DNA from: Puffinus mauretanicus
Lineage: Eukaryota > Chordata > Aves > Procellariiformes > Procellariidae
NCBI GenBank assembly: GCA_023333565.1
Contig: JAJKFH010001977.1
Coordinates: forward strand, 62,001-126,000
Direction of reading: 5' to 3'
Length of the DNA: 64,000 nt
Shown here: one piece after another, positions 37,403-50,000 of the stretch
Position numbering within the stretch: the first letter of the stretch is position 1
How the letters are laid out: every line of letters starts with the position of its first letter
Notes under the pieces: model-generated
Database searches by the model: none
What the model was told of the DNA's origin: nothing
The model's input: the letters and a program-made list of their open reading frames with translations, nothing else
Program-made: the position numbers and the translations under genes

Positions 37403-40400
37403 AAACTGCTTTGGACTGATGCCACTTACCAGAGACTGAGCTATCTTTCTAAAAATTATTTTCCAGTCTACAGCTGTTAAACATGTGTTTAGTCTAAAGT
37501 ATGCAGCTTGAGAATTAAGCTGAAATTCCACACGACACTTTTTATGCTGCTTTAACTTGCACATTATCCTTATGTAAAAGAAAATAAGCCCCAAATGTAG
37601 AAGACTTATGCTTATCTGACCACTTGCACCTGCTTTTGCATGCTTAGAAAATGAAAGCCTGCCCTCAAAACTAATAACTTTTAGTTTCTCTGCTGTGTGC
37701 AGTGAGTTTTAAATGAACACTCAGCTATTTGGGAAGACTGTCTCTGCATAAGTAAACATAAATGTCACTTCAAAGGGTACCCGAGATCTCAGGGAAATTA
37801 ATTGTTTGATACCAGTTAGGAGGGCAACAGTGGGAATATTTAAAGAATTATGATTCCATTGCATGCATATGCAGTTTAGGAAGAAAGTCAAAACCAGAAT
37901 TTCACGAATGTGGAGTAGCAGCTAGAATTCAGATTGATTTTGTCACACTGAATTGTTCCACGCCTAAAACTGCAGTCATTAGATGCAAATACTTCAGCAA
38001 GTCTGCACTGCACTACTAATCTATGTTTAATTTTTAATTGAGGTAGTGTTTTGTTGTGCACCTACTTTCATATGGCGATAGGCAAAATCTTCAGTTTCGT
38101 ACACATTTGTGTAAACTGAAAACTGTTTTCAGGTGCTGTCTTTCCATGATGCACCGAGAAAGTGTCCCAGAAAAGGCAGTTGTAATGGCTGAAACCTTTT
38201 TTTTTTTTTTGGCTGCATGCTCACATTGTGCACATTAAAATAAGTTTTACAGTAAGGGATGGAACTAGAATCATAAGAAATTTAAAGAGAGTAATTTCTT
38301 ATGTACATATTTCCTTGATTTTTCAAGGTGGGAGTTTTCTAGAAAATCTTCAATCTCTGTTTGCCCTTTAAAAAGGCATTGTATGGATAGGGGAAGGACC
38401 CACATGTATTTCTCAGCTTCATAAAACTATTGACTGAAAAAAACAAATAACTTTGTGTCTCATGTTCTTTGTAATTCAGTTGTAAAACATTTCAAAATAT
38501 ATAGTGAGTATTAAGCATTTGAAATACAGCAATAGCAATTGCTCCTTTAAAAAAATACTACATGCCAGGATGCATTGTTTAAATATAACGTAAGCAGCTA
38601 TCTATATATATTAAAACCACATCAAAGAGTATCATAAAAATACTATTTTTCTCTCACTTTTTAATTAGGGTTAGAGCATTACTGCTTGTGCCTAAATATT
38701 TAAAATTTCATTTCACGGAAGTCTTATGAACAGGCACCAACCATTGGCATAGGTAAAAAAGCCTAAGCATAGCAAAAGGTCTCTATACAATCACCTTGTC
38801 CTCTGAAGGTGTGTTGTTGCATGTCGCTCTGCATTTTGGAGATATGATTTATAATAGTTCTACTTCATTTTTGGCACTTGACTGTGCAGTCACTGATGCA
38901 TTATCAAATGCCAAATATATAAACTGTGAATGCCTCTTGAATTTTTATTTGTGATCTGTGCTCTGCTGGTGTTTCAGTTCCTTGTACTTTCAGTTCTGCT
39001 CTATAATTATAGCTTTGCAGATTGAAGCATTCGACTTCCTATTCACATGTCCTGGATTTTCGTATTTTGATTAGCTGTGTGGGCAAACTCTTTAATTAGA
39101 GGGAAGAGTTCAAAAGGCAGCCTGAGTCGGTATTCGGATAAACAGCAGCAGTGGTTGCATATTAGGCCTCACATAATGTGCCTGAGTTCACTTACAAACC
39201 ACATTAATCTTTTGCACAGAACAGTACTCGGGATGAGGTTTGATGTGCAGGTTTTTAAATGTCAGATACGAAAGTCGCACCACTTGCTAGGCATGCTTCT
39301 CCAGAAGCGTTGCCTGAGGATAGGCTCTTTTGTTTTAAAAGTTTTGGAAAGTGGCTTTACCTTCTAAGTGTCTGAAAAGTGATCTGAAACCAGTGACTGT
39401 TGTATGCTGCATCCTTAGGTATGTGAACTCTTTCCAGTTGCAGTTGTTTTATTGCATGTTAGCATTGCCTTGGGCAAAGAAAGCGCATTTATATTGACGT
39501 TTAATGATTTGTTATAGCTTATTGGTAGATTCTGCAGATAAGCACTTTCTTTCTGTGGTGTATTAAATTGGTATAGATTTAGGTCTTAAATTTGTATTGC
39601 AAATATTCATCTTGTTTGTTTGCCACTAGTGATGAAGCATTTATATTTCAACAATAAATAGAAATGAATGGCAATTAGATGAAATGTCATTTTACAATCA
39701 AAGTTAAACAGTGTTTTCATATTAAACAGAAATTGTAATGCTGGCATGAGATAAGTTATGTGCTCACCATTTTGAGTGTATAGTGTTTGAAGGTTTCCTT
39801 ATGGGATGTCGGGGGAGCTTGGTGTTACTTGTAAAATGTGGTGCCTGATTGCACTGCCGATGGTTTAAATCATGTCCAATCTTTTGCATGCTCCCAGTTT
39901 ATGCTTGGCTGATACTAGCCTGATGACATTTTGCTTGTGTTTCGGGGGGTAAAAGCAAGTGTAAAAAGGTCTGAAGGTACTTTTAAGATAATGTTACTCG
40001 ACTGCATGGTCTGTTTTGATGGTTCACTGCTCTCACTGTGTCACATCATGGTCATTTTACAAGTGCTTTAAGATTACTTCAGATAAGGATTAATTCTGAC
40101 CTAGTTTGAGAGGATTTCTAACTGTTTTTTTTGTATTGGAGGGTTTTGAGTTTTTAATTTCTCAATTAAAAGCAATCATTACAGTAGCAACATTATCCCT
40201 TTAATCCCTCTTCTCTAGGCACACCAACCCTGTGCAGACTGAAAGCAATGCGTTTCGTAAGTGTAAGGTAGTGACATTGTGCTGTGGGAGAGGAAACCTG
40301 CTAGAATTCTTTCTCCCTGTTCAGAGACATGTTATCTTGGGGCTCTGCAAATTAGGAACGACCATTATCTGTAATGGCTGAAAAGGTAACAGACAATCAA

Positions 40401-40430
40401 ATGAATATCACACACAAGGATTTGACATAC

Positions 40431-40850
40431 CTTCCTTGGCCAGGCCATTTATGGTGCGAGGATTATACCCACAGAAAATAGTTTTGGCACGCCATCACTT
40501 CAGCAAAAAAGATGCTATCGAACATGCGCACATCCCCCAACAGTCTGCTTTCTGCGATTGCTTTTCACAGTATCCAATCTGTCCATCTGTCTGCTCGTTG
40601 CTGTGTTACCTTCCTTGCTCATAAGTGTTGTCCTTGTCTTGGGGCTTTTTGTTCATCCTTCAAACAAAAGGACAGTAGTTCTCGTTTCTGTTCTGGTCGG
40701 GGCTGTCTGGCGTTCACGGCCGATGTATTGGAGCTTTTACATCTGGTGTTTCCCTTGTCGGACAATGCAGTGCTGTGTTCTCTTCTCTTCAGTATCCATA
40801 TTTCTAATGGTAATGTTAGCAGGGACTGCTAGCGTGTAGTGGTTCACTTG
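40431..40850 (-). promoter_or_regulatory. B3GALT2: Candidate non-coding exon 1 / promoter of B3GALT2
   Basis: A CpG-enriched patch (about a dozen CpG between 40450 and 40780) that stands out from its AT-rich surroundings. On the - strand it ends in a good donor, GGAAG|GTATGT, with the last exon base at 40431. That would splice to the acceptor at 35556 across about 4.9 kb, a distance similar to the human gene as I recall it. The 5' limit is arbitrary because no TATA box or start site can be read. A short open frame of about 106 codons on the + strand overlaps it and looks fortuitous. Position and composition only; could be wrong. Confidence 0.3.
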
Positions 40851-41879
40851 CCTTCAGTAATAGGATTTCCCTGTGTTCCTTCCTTCATTGTTGCTAGGCA
40901 GTAATAGAAATGGGTTTGAGCTGTTTTAACCGAGGATTCTGGTCTATAAAATCCATTCCGTAGTTCTTCAGCTGCTGCACAGGCAGGCAGCAGTTTAAAT
41001 GTGGGCTTTGACAGATGCTGTCTTCTGACAGAGCAGAATTTAACGTCATTGCTTGGCTGAATCCCACGTGATTGTTTGCATTCATTTTGACTAAATCCGA
41101 AGGCAGCCAGAAAGCTTTACAGGCTCTTTTTCCTATTTGATAAATGATACATACTCAGTTCAAGCACAATGATAGGTGACTAGTATAAAAATTGTATGAT
41201 TATTAAATGAATGATTGAGGGTTTTTTCAAATTGTTTTCACTTTTCCTTGACACTGTAACTTATGATTCTCTAGGGGATTTTTAATGCTAGATGTTCTAT
41301 TCCCGTATTCCAAAAGCTGTTCTGCACTGCAAAGGAATTATAAGCATTTAAATACCGAAGCTTGATTTAACCCATTTGGCTCTCTTAGAGTATAAATCTT
41401 TTGTGCCTTAATGCCAAAGAAAAAATGTATTTCTTTTGCTCATACTTCCTTTACACATGCTTACTCTATAAAAGCTGCTTTTTGTAATCTTAGGTTAGTC
41501 AATTAAGCTGGACGACACTAATGTATAAGCACATACTGTTAAGCTGCCTTTCTGCTGTTAATGGCTTTCTTCCTTGGTAAAGGTCGAAGTCTGGTATTGC
41601 AGTATCGGGAGCACTTGATTTCAATTATTGATGGTTCTAAAATGTCTTTTGTCTGTTACAGACATACCTATATTATAGAATTTGTCTTTCTAGTCCTAAT
41701 GAAACTTGTGTTCCTTTCACTTCTGTCCTTTCAACAACTGACCCTTCTGTGCTGAAGCATCTTATTATATTTACCACGTTACAAATAAAATAAGCTACCA
41801 GCATACTTACCCAAGTATTTATTAGTCACTGTGTTTGTCCACTCTGTTTTGAAAAGTTAATGACTAGCTCTTTAGACTG

Positions 41880-41906
41880 TTTTTTTTTTTGTTTTGTTTT
41901 GTTTTT
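41880..41906. repeat. T-rich tract with GTTTT units
   Basis: A T run followed by repeated GTTTT on the + strand. Confidence 0.85.
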
Positions 41907-44900
41907 AGCCAAAGGATAAAGAAAATATAATTGCTCTATCATATGGTATCTCTGATTAGTAGGATTGGGGGTAGGTACATCCTTTACCGGCAACTAAGGC
42001 TTCCCCAGGCAGTCAGTGTGGTTTACGATTCTAGATGCATGTTCTGATAATTTACTAGAAACATAATCAGATTTATATCCTCCTAACTAAATCACCTATG
42101 TACACTAACTTTCTTTATTAATTTAGTGTTGTTTTTAATGTATGCATTTCCTATCCTAATGACAATTTCCACAAATCCTATGATCCTATTTGAGGACATT
42201 TTAGGAGCATGAGCATATTCCCTAAATATTAATTATAAATACAACGTGCATATCAGTAAAACTTGTATCTTCTTCACTCTAAAAATTTTGTATTTAAAAA
42301 ATGGAGGGGGGTCAGCGGGGCGGTGGCACGAGAGAGGAGACCTGTGTCCAGCACCACTTACTGTTCTGGGACGTTTATGAATAATTGGGAAACAGTGCTT
42401 TGAAAGGTTGCATGTGTGCTCAGTCTACTGAATTTTCCACTTAAACACACAAAGCTTTCTTATCCTTACCCTATATAATATACAGAACTTTATATAATCT
42501 GTTGCTGTATCTATACAAATATGTGACAGAGTTTGGCTAGGAGTATTGTCAATTTGCTGCATTCTGAGCTACGAGTAGGAAATCAAGCGAGATATTCATG
42601 TAGTTAATTTACCGGTGTTGATTTACATAGAAGCAAGTGATGTTTTTTCAAATACCAGCATGTAAATCTGCCTCTGATTTTTGAATTTTAAAGTAAGACA
42701 CACAACATTGTATACAGGAAGCAAATCTAAATCTCAGCAGAGTGGTTATTAAAATCCATAGTGTTTCCACTTAATTTACTGCTGCTTCACTATACCTGAA
42801 GTGTATCTCTGAAGGTTTGTGAATTATATGTAGAATGTTTACATATTGGGGTGGGCAGAGCTGTTTTTATTTTTCTGTAAATGCTCATTAGTAAATACTA
42901 AAGGTACAAAAATCCCAAGGACCATTTTTTCTAATAGAATCTGTTTTAAAGTAAATTTAGAAGGGAACAGACATCAGCTTTGGCTTTTAATTATATGACC
43001 ATATCTCTTGTGCATAGCTTGTAAAGTTCAGGCAGAGCCGTTGCCTGTTGATATGCGTAAAATTTGTCATCTCGCCACATGAACAAATCGAATACTGAAT
43101 TCTTAAATCTTAATGAACAATTTCTTCTGTTCACTCATTCTTTGCTTTTAAAGGATGAGCAGGTCTTTGCTTATCTTATGGAAAAGTAAGGAAAAGCTTT
43201 GATTTTTTTTCTACTACTTTCTATCTGGGTGTGACTGATGTAGCTTTAGAGAGTCAAAGTTTCAGGACGAAATTCCTTTTCTTTTATAGCGCTTTCTTCT
43301 GTATTTTATATGGTACTGTATGTTTCTGGGTGTTTCAGGAGGGCAGAGCTTGCTTCGTACTGGAAATATGGCCTGAAGATTTGAGTAATCTTGCTGGGGT
43401 GAAGGTTGGAATGAGCTTTATTTCAGCTGAATCTCACCGTGAAGGGTCAGTGGACTGCTTGTTCTTGATCCAAGGAGTAGTATGTTCTGTAATGTTACTA
43501 TGGTTACATCTTAAATTAGAAGCTGCGGTGATAGTGTTTGAAATGCTGCCATCTATTAAGACTAAGAAGGAGTTACTCTGATGTGAGGATGTACAGCATG
43601 TGTGTAAGGAACACTATAGAGTTACCATGGCCAGTGAAAGCTTGACTGTTCAGTGAATTCTGCAAAGCTAGAAGCAGATGCAAGGAGTCAGAAAAGATGT
43701 CTACTTAGAATAACCTGTGCACATGACAACTGTGAACTATACGAAGTGTACTTATGCAAAACAAAGGTGTGTAGGTTTGGAATATTTTCTTCAAAAAACT
43801 TAAAAAACCTTTTACATGTCATCTTTAGAGGGTATCAGCAGAATCTTGTCTAACTGGTTTTAAAATAAATCGGACCCTAAGGTTGAACCATTAAATAAAA
43901 TTCTGTCTTGACAACGTTGATAGAAGTTTCTGAAATCAGTTTAGAGTAGTTGCGATAGTCAGGTGTGTACTGCTTGGTAATTTTCTGCCTGGTGGCCACG
44001 AGTCCCATGAAAGTTAAACTAAATATGTACATCATAGCTGACATGTCAACTGAATGTTCCCGCGTGGACTGTGCTTTCTGGATACTCCGTGAGTACTTTG
44101 CAAAGTTTATTCCATTATATCATAGTAAAATGTAGTATTATTTCAGCTGTAATGTGTTGAGAGCCTTTCAAGTGACAGTTCAAAACGATTAATGGCAACA
44201 TTTTCAAGGTTGGTTATTTTTGCTTTTAAACTTTTTTTTTCCCCCTTCTGGAAATGTGTTAATACAGAATGTCATAAATGCTTAGTTTTAATTTTCTGTG
44301 TTACGAATTATTACGCATATGGCCAGTGGCCATTCTTCTCTTTGCTTCAAAAAAGAATACTTTTCCAATAAGTCATGTAGAGTGGAGAGGACAGGGTTGT
44401 AGAATATTTGTGAATTTGCTTGGCTACTTTGTGATCCCAATATGTTTCTTAACTATGACAAGCATGTTTGTAACTGCATGAAAAACAGCAATCTAGAAAT
44501 GACCACAAGTGTCAGTGTTGCCTGCCTTATTTTCCTTAGCAGATTTTCACCATTGCTTAGTTAGTTGTGAAACCCAGCTTACGCTTGCTGCATTTTTTTA
44601 TAAATGGTCAAGATTTTGCACTGTATTCTAATCGCACCCAAGCCTCAAACTTAGTGATTTCATTAATCTCTGAATATCTTAAATTTAAAACAGAAATGCA
44701 GCAATATAGACCAATCTGAAATGGTGATAGAACTAGAAAAGGTTTCCAGTTACTCTGAAACATGCATATTTTTGTTTGCCAATGAGTAGTTGGTAATTGT
44801 TATATCATTCAGTAAGGAATATAAGCACAACCCCTAACTTCGCAAAGTTGTGAGAGAGAGAGAAAAGACCAAGTGATCTTTTCAAGTCAGGAGGGTGCTT

Positions 44901-47631
44901 CTTATTCCATCTGCCTTAGGAAACATTTCAAGGGGATGTTTCATAATTCTGAAGCTTGTATTTTTTTTTATCAAGTAAACTGACATTCTAGGTATCCAAC
45001 TGGAATTCAATCCATTCTCCTATCACAGCTTCCTGTGAGGAACACAGGTTTGGAGTGCTTCAAAATTCACTTGAAAAGCCAAAATACAAAATGGTTTTGG
45101 TCTACTTTATTTCTGTTCTCGTTTTGTATGTTAGGCAAATTTTGCGTATTGGACTACTGTCCAGACACGTTTCTTTCCTCAATAATGTGTTGTTTGCTTT
45201 ATCACATCTTCCTTCTTTTCTGTATTCTGATTTTTCATGTCTTCCCCCAGGCTTTGCATCCAATTATTGCTGATCTCAAGTGCTAAATGCAGGGTTTTTT
45301 TTCCAGGGGATGGACAACATAATTTCATTTGTATTGTGCAGTATTTTTGGTTGCACGGTTCTCCCCTGATGAACTGACAATCCAGTGCCAGCAGTATTAT
45401 TTTCTGCCTGTCACAAGTGTTCCTTTTGCATTCTGAGAAGAGCAGGGACTTTATGAAGCTTTGATTCAGCACAGCAGGGGAGAGAAGGCCAACCAGCAGA
45501 AGTACCAAACGTTCGCAGGCAGTTTAAGAACAACTGTGGAAAATAAGACTTCTGGTTTTCCCCTTACCTTATGACTTGCCCCTAACACCCACCCTCGCAC
45601 CCCCAGCATGAGAATTTGAAATGAAAACTTAAATTCTTACAGAAAGTGGGACTTCATGGAAGAACTGATACTACATATCAAATCTCTTAAAGCAAGAAGG
45701 TGGCATCCTATGGGAGTTAGTAGGCCACCAGCTCTTCTGCCTCCGGAGAAAAATGCATTGTTCCAGCTGTTACCACCTGTCCAGCCCCTTCTCTCTGTGT
45801 GATTCCTTCCTGCAACAGGCACAGGAAGATCCTTTTCCCTTAGGCTGTCTTCAGGCTCTTGACGCATCCAGCACTTCTCTTCCAATGATTTGAACAGTCT
45901 TGACCCATCAGGTTCATCACCAGGATGCAGACCTCCTGCCCAGCACTTTTCCTTGGACTGCTGGATGAGCTACGTAGAAATTTTTTTTTTTTTTGTGATA
46001 CTGATTAAGAGAGTAGATCCAACTGTTCATCTGCTCACTAATTTTTTTTTTCCCTTTGTATATGGTTTGTCCGTGAGTATGGAGGCGTTTTGTCAGCCTC
46101 AAAAATTCCTGGTTTTGAAGTTGAAATTGGTGACACGGATGTTTAGTTCATGTGATAAATAATGTGAAATTGAAGAGCTGGATTTTCAGAGCTGCCAGAA
46201 TTTCATGTGTCTTGGGGTTCAGACCTGTATTGACTCTTTCCATTGTTACGTTTCCTCCATAGCTTTAGTACATTAATTCCTACAGCTCCATCCTGTAGGT
46301 ATTCTCATTTACAGCTAATTCTGTGGGACATGCAGGCTTTACAGCAGAAATAACAAAGCTTTAGCAAGTGTCTTAAATGCCTGCAGCCTTTTCTTCAAGC
46401 ACAGATGCTTAAACTAGGAAAAACAACAAAATCTGTGGAAAAATCCTTTCTCCAGTGGTCCAAGAGGTTCTATCCCTGTAATAAATTTAAGCAATATTTG
46501 TTCATATCCAACAGAAAACCTGCATCATAAAATGGAGAATAAGTCCTCTTTTAAGAGGAATTCTCTGCCGCCCTTTCTTTGACATGTTGGGGGAACTAAA
46601 ATTATTCCAGACACCTTGCACACCACCTAGTTTGATAGAACTACTTCAGCTTGGCCAGCCAGTTTCATGTATCTGTTTTTTCCTAATGTTGTTCCATGTT
46701 AATGATTCCCTCAACTTGAAGTAGTTTCCAGTCAGTGTATATTAATGAAAAGCTGATTTTAATATGTGCTGAGTTTTATCATGTAGTGTGCTTAATATAA
46801 TTGAACTGATTTCCAGTTATTTCAAAGTTAATTCTGTTTTGTGGCAAAAATCCTTTGGAAGTAAATGTTCATTTGTATATGCTTCTGATGAACAAAGAAA
46901 TCAAGTTACCATACAAAATGACTTTGCGTACCCCTAGTTGCCAGTCTCCTTCCAGACTTTCCACTTTTGAAATTCTCATTAAAGTTAAATGATAGCATCC
47001 CTTTAGTGACTTCCAAGGAAAAGGAAACTATGCTGTGGAAATCATGCTTTTTGTCTGAAAGTTATTCAATTCATAATTCCTTCTGTAATCAGTGTAAGAT
47101 TCTAGATTAATTTCGTGAGCCTGAGGATTTTTTGCACATAAATTACTAATGTAGAGTCAGAGTCATCAGGACTCCTAGTCCGCAAATACATGATTTAGAG
47201 GAAATCCTTAGAGCTTAGTTTGTATTATGTTAATTGACAGAGAATATTGGTTCACAACTAGAGAATTTTTATTCTTTTCTGCTAACCTAAACTATATTTC
47301 AAACTTAAACTCCAGGGTTTTTATTTTCTGTAATTTACTGGCTTCTAACAGAAGAAGTAGTCAGAGACAGCTCTCTTGCATCTTGTCCATCTCAAGACAT
47401 AATATTAAGAATCATTAATGCATACTGTAGGGATATGTGTGTTTAACAGAAAAAAATACTGGATATATTTACTGTAATAATGCTGAATTAATAAAATTTG
47501 GCCTAAAATTAAAGATTATATTTTTCTGTAATAGAGAGATATATTCTTGTAACTCTTAATCAGCATCTGTAAAGCTTTCTATCGCTGATCCATTTCACTA
47601 AAGTAAATTTATAGGAAGCATCTGTCATCTA

Positions 47632-47652
47632 AAAAAAAAAAAAAACAACCCA
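47632..47652. repeat. A-rich tract
   Basis: Run of A followed by CAACCC, similar in style to the other A/C-rich stretches of the window. Confidence 0.7.
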
Positions 47653-49936
47653 ATCTCTTAAAAACACAAAAAACTATCATCCTCTTAAAATCCCTACAAA
47701 TCTCATGACCTTGGATGATGGATTGCACACTGCAGATTCTTTTAAGTCTTCTCTCAAGGATTTGCGTAACTAAGCATTAAGACTTCTACAAATGCTTTTT
47801 CTGTAATTTTTGGTTAATGCATGTTTGTGCTTTACTTATGTGCAAGTATTATGACTTACACTGCAGAAGAAAAGAAATAACTTTTCAGAGACCAAACCTG
47901 ACCTTTTTCCCTGCTCCCTTCCCCTCCTCCCCCGCCCCCACACCTTTGGATCTCCATCTTAGTGTTTTCTTTGGAGTTACTTATTTTGCCAAATATAAAA
48001 AGCCCTGTAATTCTATTAATGTCAGTAACAAGCATAATGGTGCAGAAAAACCAACAGTCGTTTTCTACTTCTATTGCATTTCTAGGTAAGCAAGCAAAGC
48101 AATAAAATAGAATAAAAATTCCTTCTTAATTTAATGAGGCCTGGGTACAATACAAAAAGGGAATCCCTTTTTTTTTAGAATCTAGGTCACCTTTTATGGA
48201 GAAGATTTCTTTGCTGTGAAAAACTCTTTTATTTTTTGCCATTTTCCTTTGGTGTTGTTTTTGGGTTGTCCCCCCCCGCTGACTCTACACAGCGCAGTCT
48301 GGAGCTGCCCACCAGTATCTGTATTCTATGCTGGGTTTGCCTAATGACAAGAAGAGGGTTTTTTGTTATGTGTAATTAACTTTCACTTATCTGAGGTGCA
48401 CTGGGGGAAGGGAGTGGGCAAGGAGGTATGTCAGTAACGTGGGAAACACTGGATGCAGCAGGGAAAGTTAGAGCAGGTCTCTTGAATCTCTGTACTTCTC
48501 TCACTAGCAGGTTGGTTGGGACCAATGCCAGATTAAAATTGGATCTGTGTATTCACATGATAATGCACACAATCTAATAAGCCTTGTGGAGTGTCGACCT
48601 TCAGGGAATAGATGCATCAGCCTACTCTGAATGGTCTGGTGGAATCGGTTCAGGTCCCGTGTGGCTGGAGCTAATAAGTTCTGATGACTCTGTGTAGAAT
48701 TGCTTGCTTGTTCTTGAAATAATGCTGCGGCATACATGAGATGCTTGCAAGATTTATAAATAGTAGCTCCATGCTGTGTGGCAGTGCTGTTTCTGAAGCC
48801 CTGCTGGCCTGGGAAGTAAACTAGCTGTGTTTCTACAAAGCTCCCCTGAGCTAATGAAATCACTAAATCTAAGGCACCTCTGTCATCTCAAATGGAAAAT
48901 GTGTTACCTAGAATATCTGATCCCAGTTGATTGAGATCTGATGGCAATGAAAAGTTGGGGGTTTTTTAGAACAGCTTTCATACTGGTAGTGCCTTGTCAT
49001 TATTTTTATGTAATTTTCAGATGTTTTTCTTCAAAATAGGCACTAGTCAGTGACAAAAATGTCTGTGTGAAAAGACAAGGGTTTTTGCTCTTCCTTCAAA
49101 ATAGGCATATATTTGTTTACCCAAGAATATGACAATGTAGAAGAGAAATAAGGAAGAAATATGTAGCCTGGCATAAGCTCTTGAATAGTTGGTTTTTCGT
49201 ACGTTTTCGAAATGTCTTTTTAGAAGAACAGGAATAAATAGAAATGTGTGAGGTTTTGTACTTATTACCAGCCTTTTGAGCTACACATAAAATTACCATG
49301 CTGCCCGTTCTCAAAAGGTGACACTGCTATTTTGTTTTGGTGTTTTTCTCATGAAAGTAGAGCACCACCAGATTGGATGAGTCTTCATGAAATTGAACCT
49401 GCTTGTGACTGGTGAAGCCCTCCTAAGCGTGTACAGAAAGTTCCAGAGTGTCATAACAGAGGAATCTTGTTACACTTTGGGGTTTTGTTTTTTTTCTCAT
49501 TGAGATCTTGGCATTGAAAGCCTAACTCTGTTCCAAAACATTGTCTGCTCTTAGCGGCTTACTCATTTTTATTTCCTGCCACCTAAGTGCTCAGTTTTCC
49601 AGTGAGGGGATCTTGCTTTGCAACAGATTGCTGTAGGAAAAAAAAAATCTTGTTTGTTTTTTGTCACTGACAGTAGACTTTTCAAAGGTGAAATAACTAT
49701 TTGAAGTAACAGGATAGATGTGAGGGCTGAAGGAGAGCTGAAGAGGTCTTGCTGCTTAAGGAAGATTTCCCTCAGATAAACTGTGAAATCCACAGGATCA
49801 TTATGGATGACTGATACTTGCTAACATGTGAGTAGCAGAAATAATAGTTGCAGTGAACCTCACCTGTGTCTGCGCTGACTGGCATAGTCTGTCATCTTAG
49901 ACATTTATTCACAGTGGGAGTTCTTAAAGGTGAATT

Positions 49937-50000
49937 TGTGTGTGTGTGCATGTATGTATACATACAAATAGGGGTGTGTGTATATATATAGAGAGAGAGG
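49937..50000. repeat. Compound microsatellite (TG)n-(TA)n-(GA)n
   Basis: Successive TG, TGTA/TACA, TG, TA and GA dinucleotide runs over about 64 nt. Alternating purine-pyrimidine runs of this sort are usually length-polymorphic. Confidence 0.9.

Larger units (their letters stand above)
35556..40430 (-). other. Probable B3GALT2 intron 1 (also CDC73 intron 10)
   Basis: The 3' end is supported by the acceptor at 35556; the 5' end depends on the tentative donor at 40430. No coding exon is seen. The stretch holds a CpG-enriched patch near 36.06-36.26 kb and T runs near 37.4 and 38.2 kb; otherwise nothing distinctive. Confidence 0.4.

Noticed and set aside
43231..43581. 116-codon + strand open frame
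   Set aside because: Hydrophobic but without a recognisable domain, splice structure or homology I know; such lengths occur by chance in 64 kb of AT-rich DNA.
45179..45960. Cluster of frames on both strands in a somewhat GC-richer stretch, with an acceptor-like ttttttttccag near 45300
   Set aside because: No continuing coding frame that fits CDC73, which goes straight from exon 10 to exon 11; no repeat family recognised.
48504..48863. 119-codon - strand open frame
   Set aside because: No recognisable family and no supporting transcript signals in the sequence.
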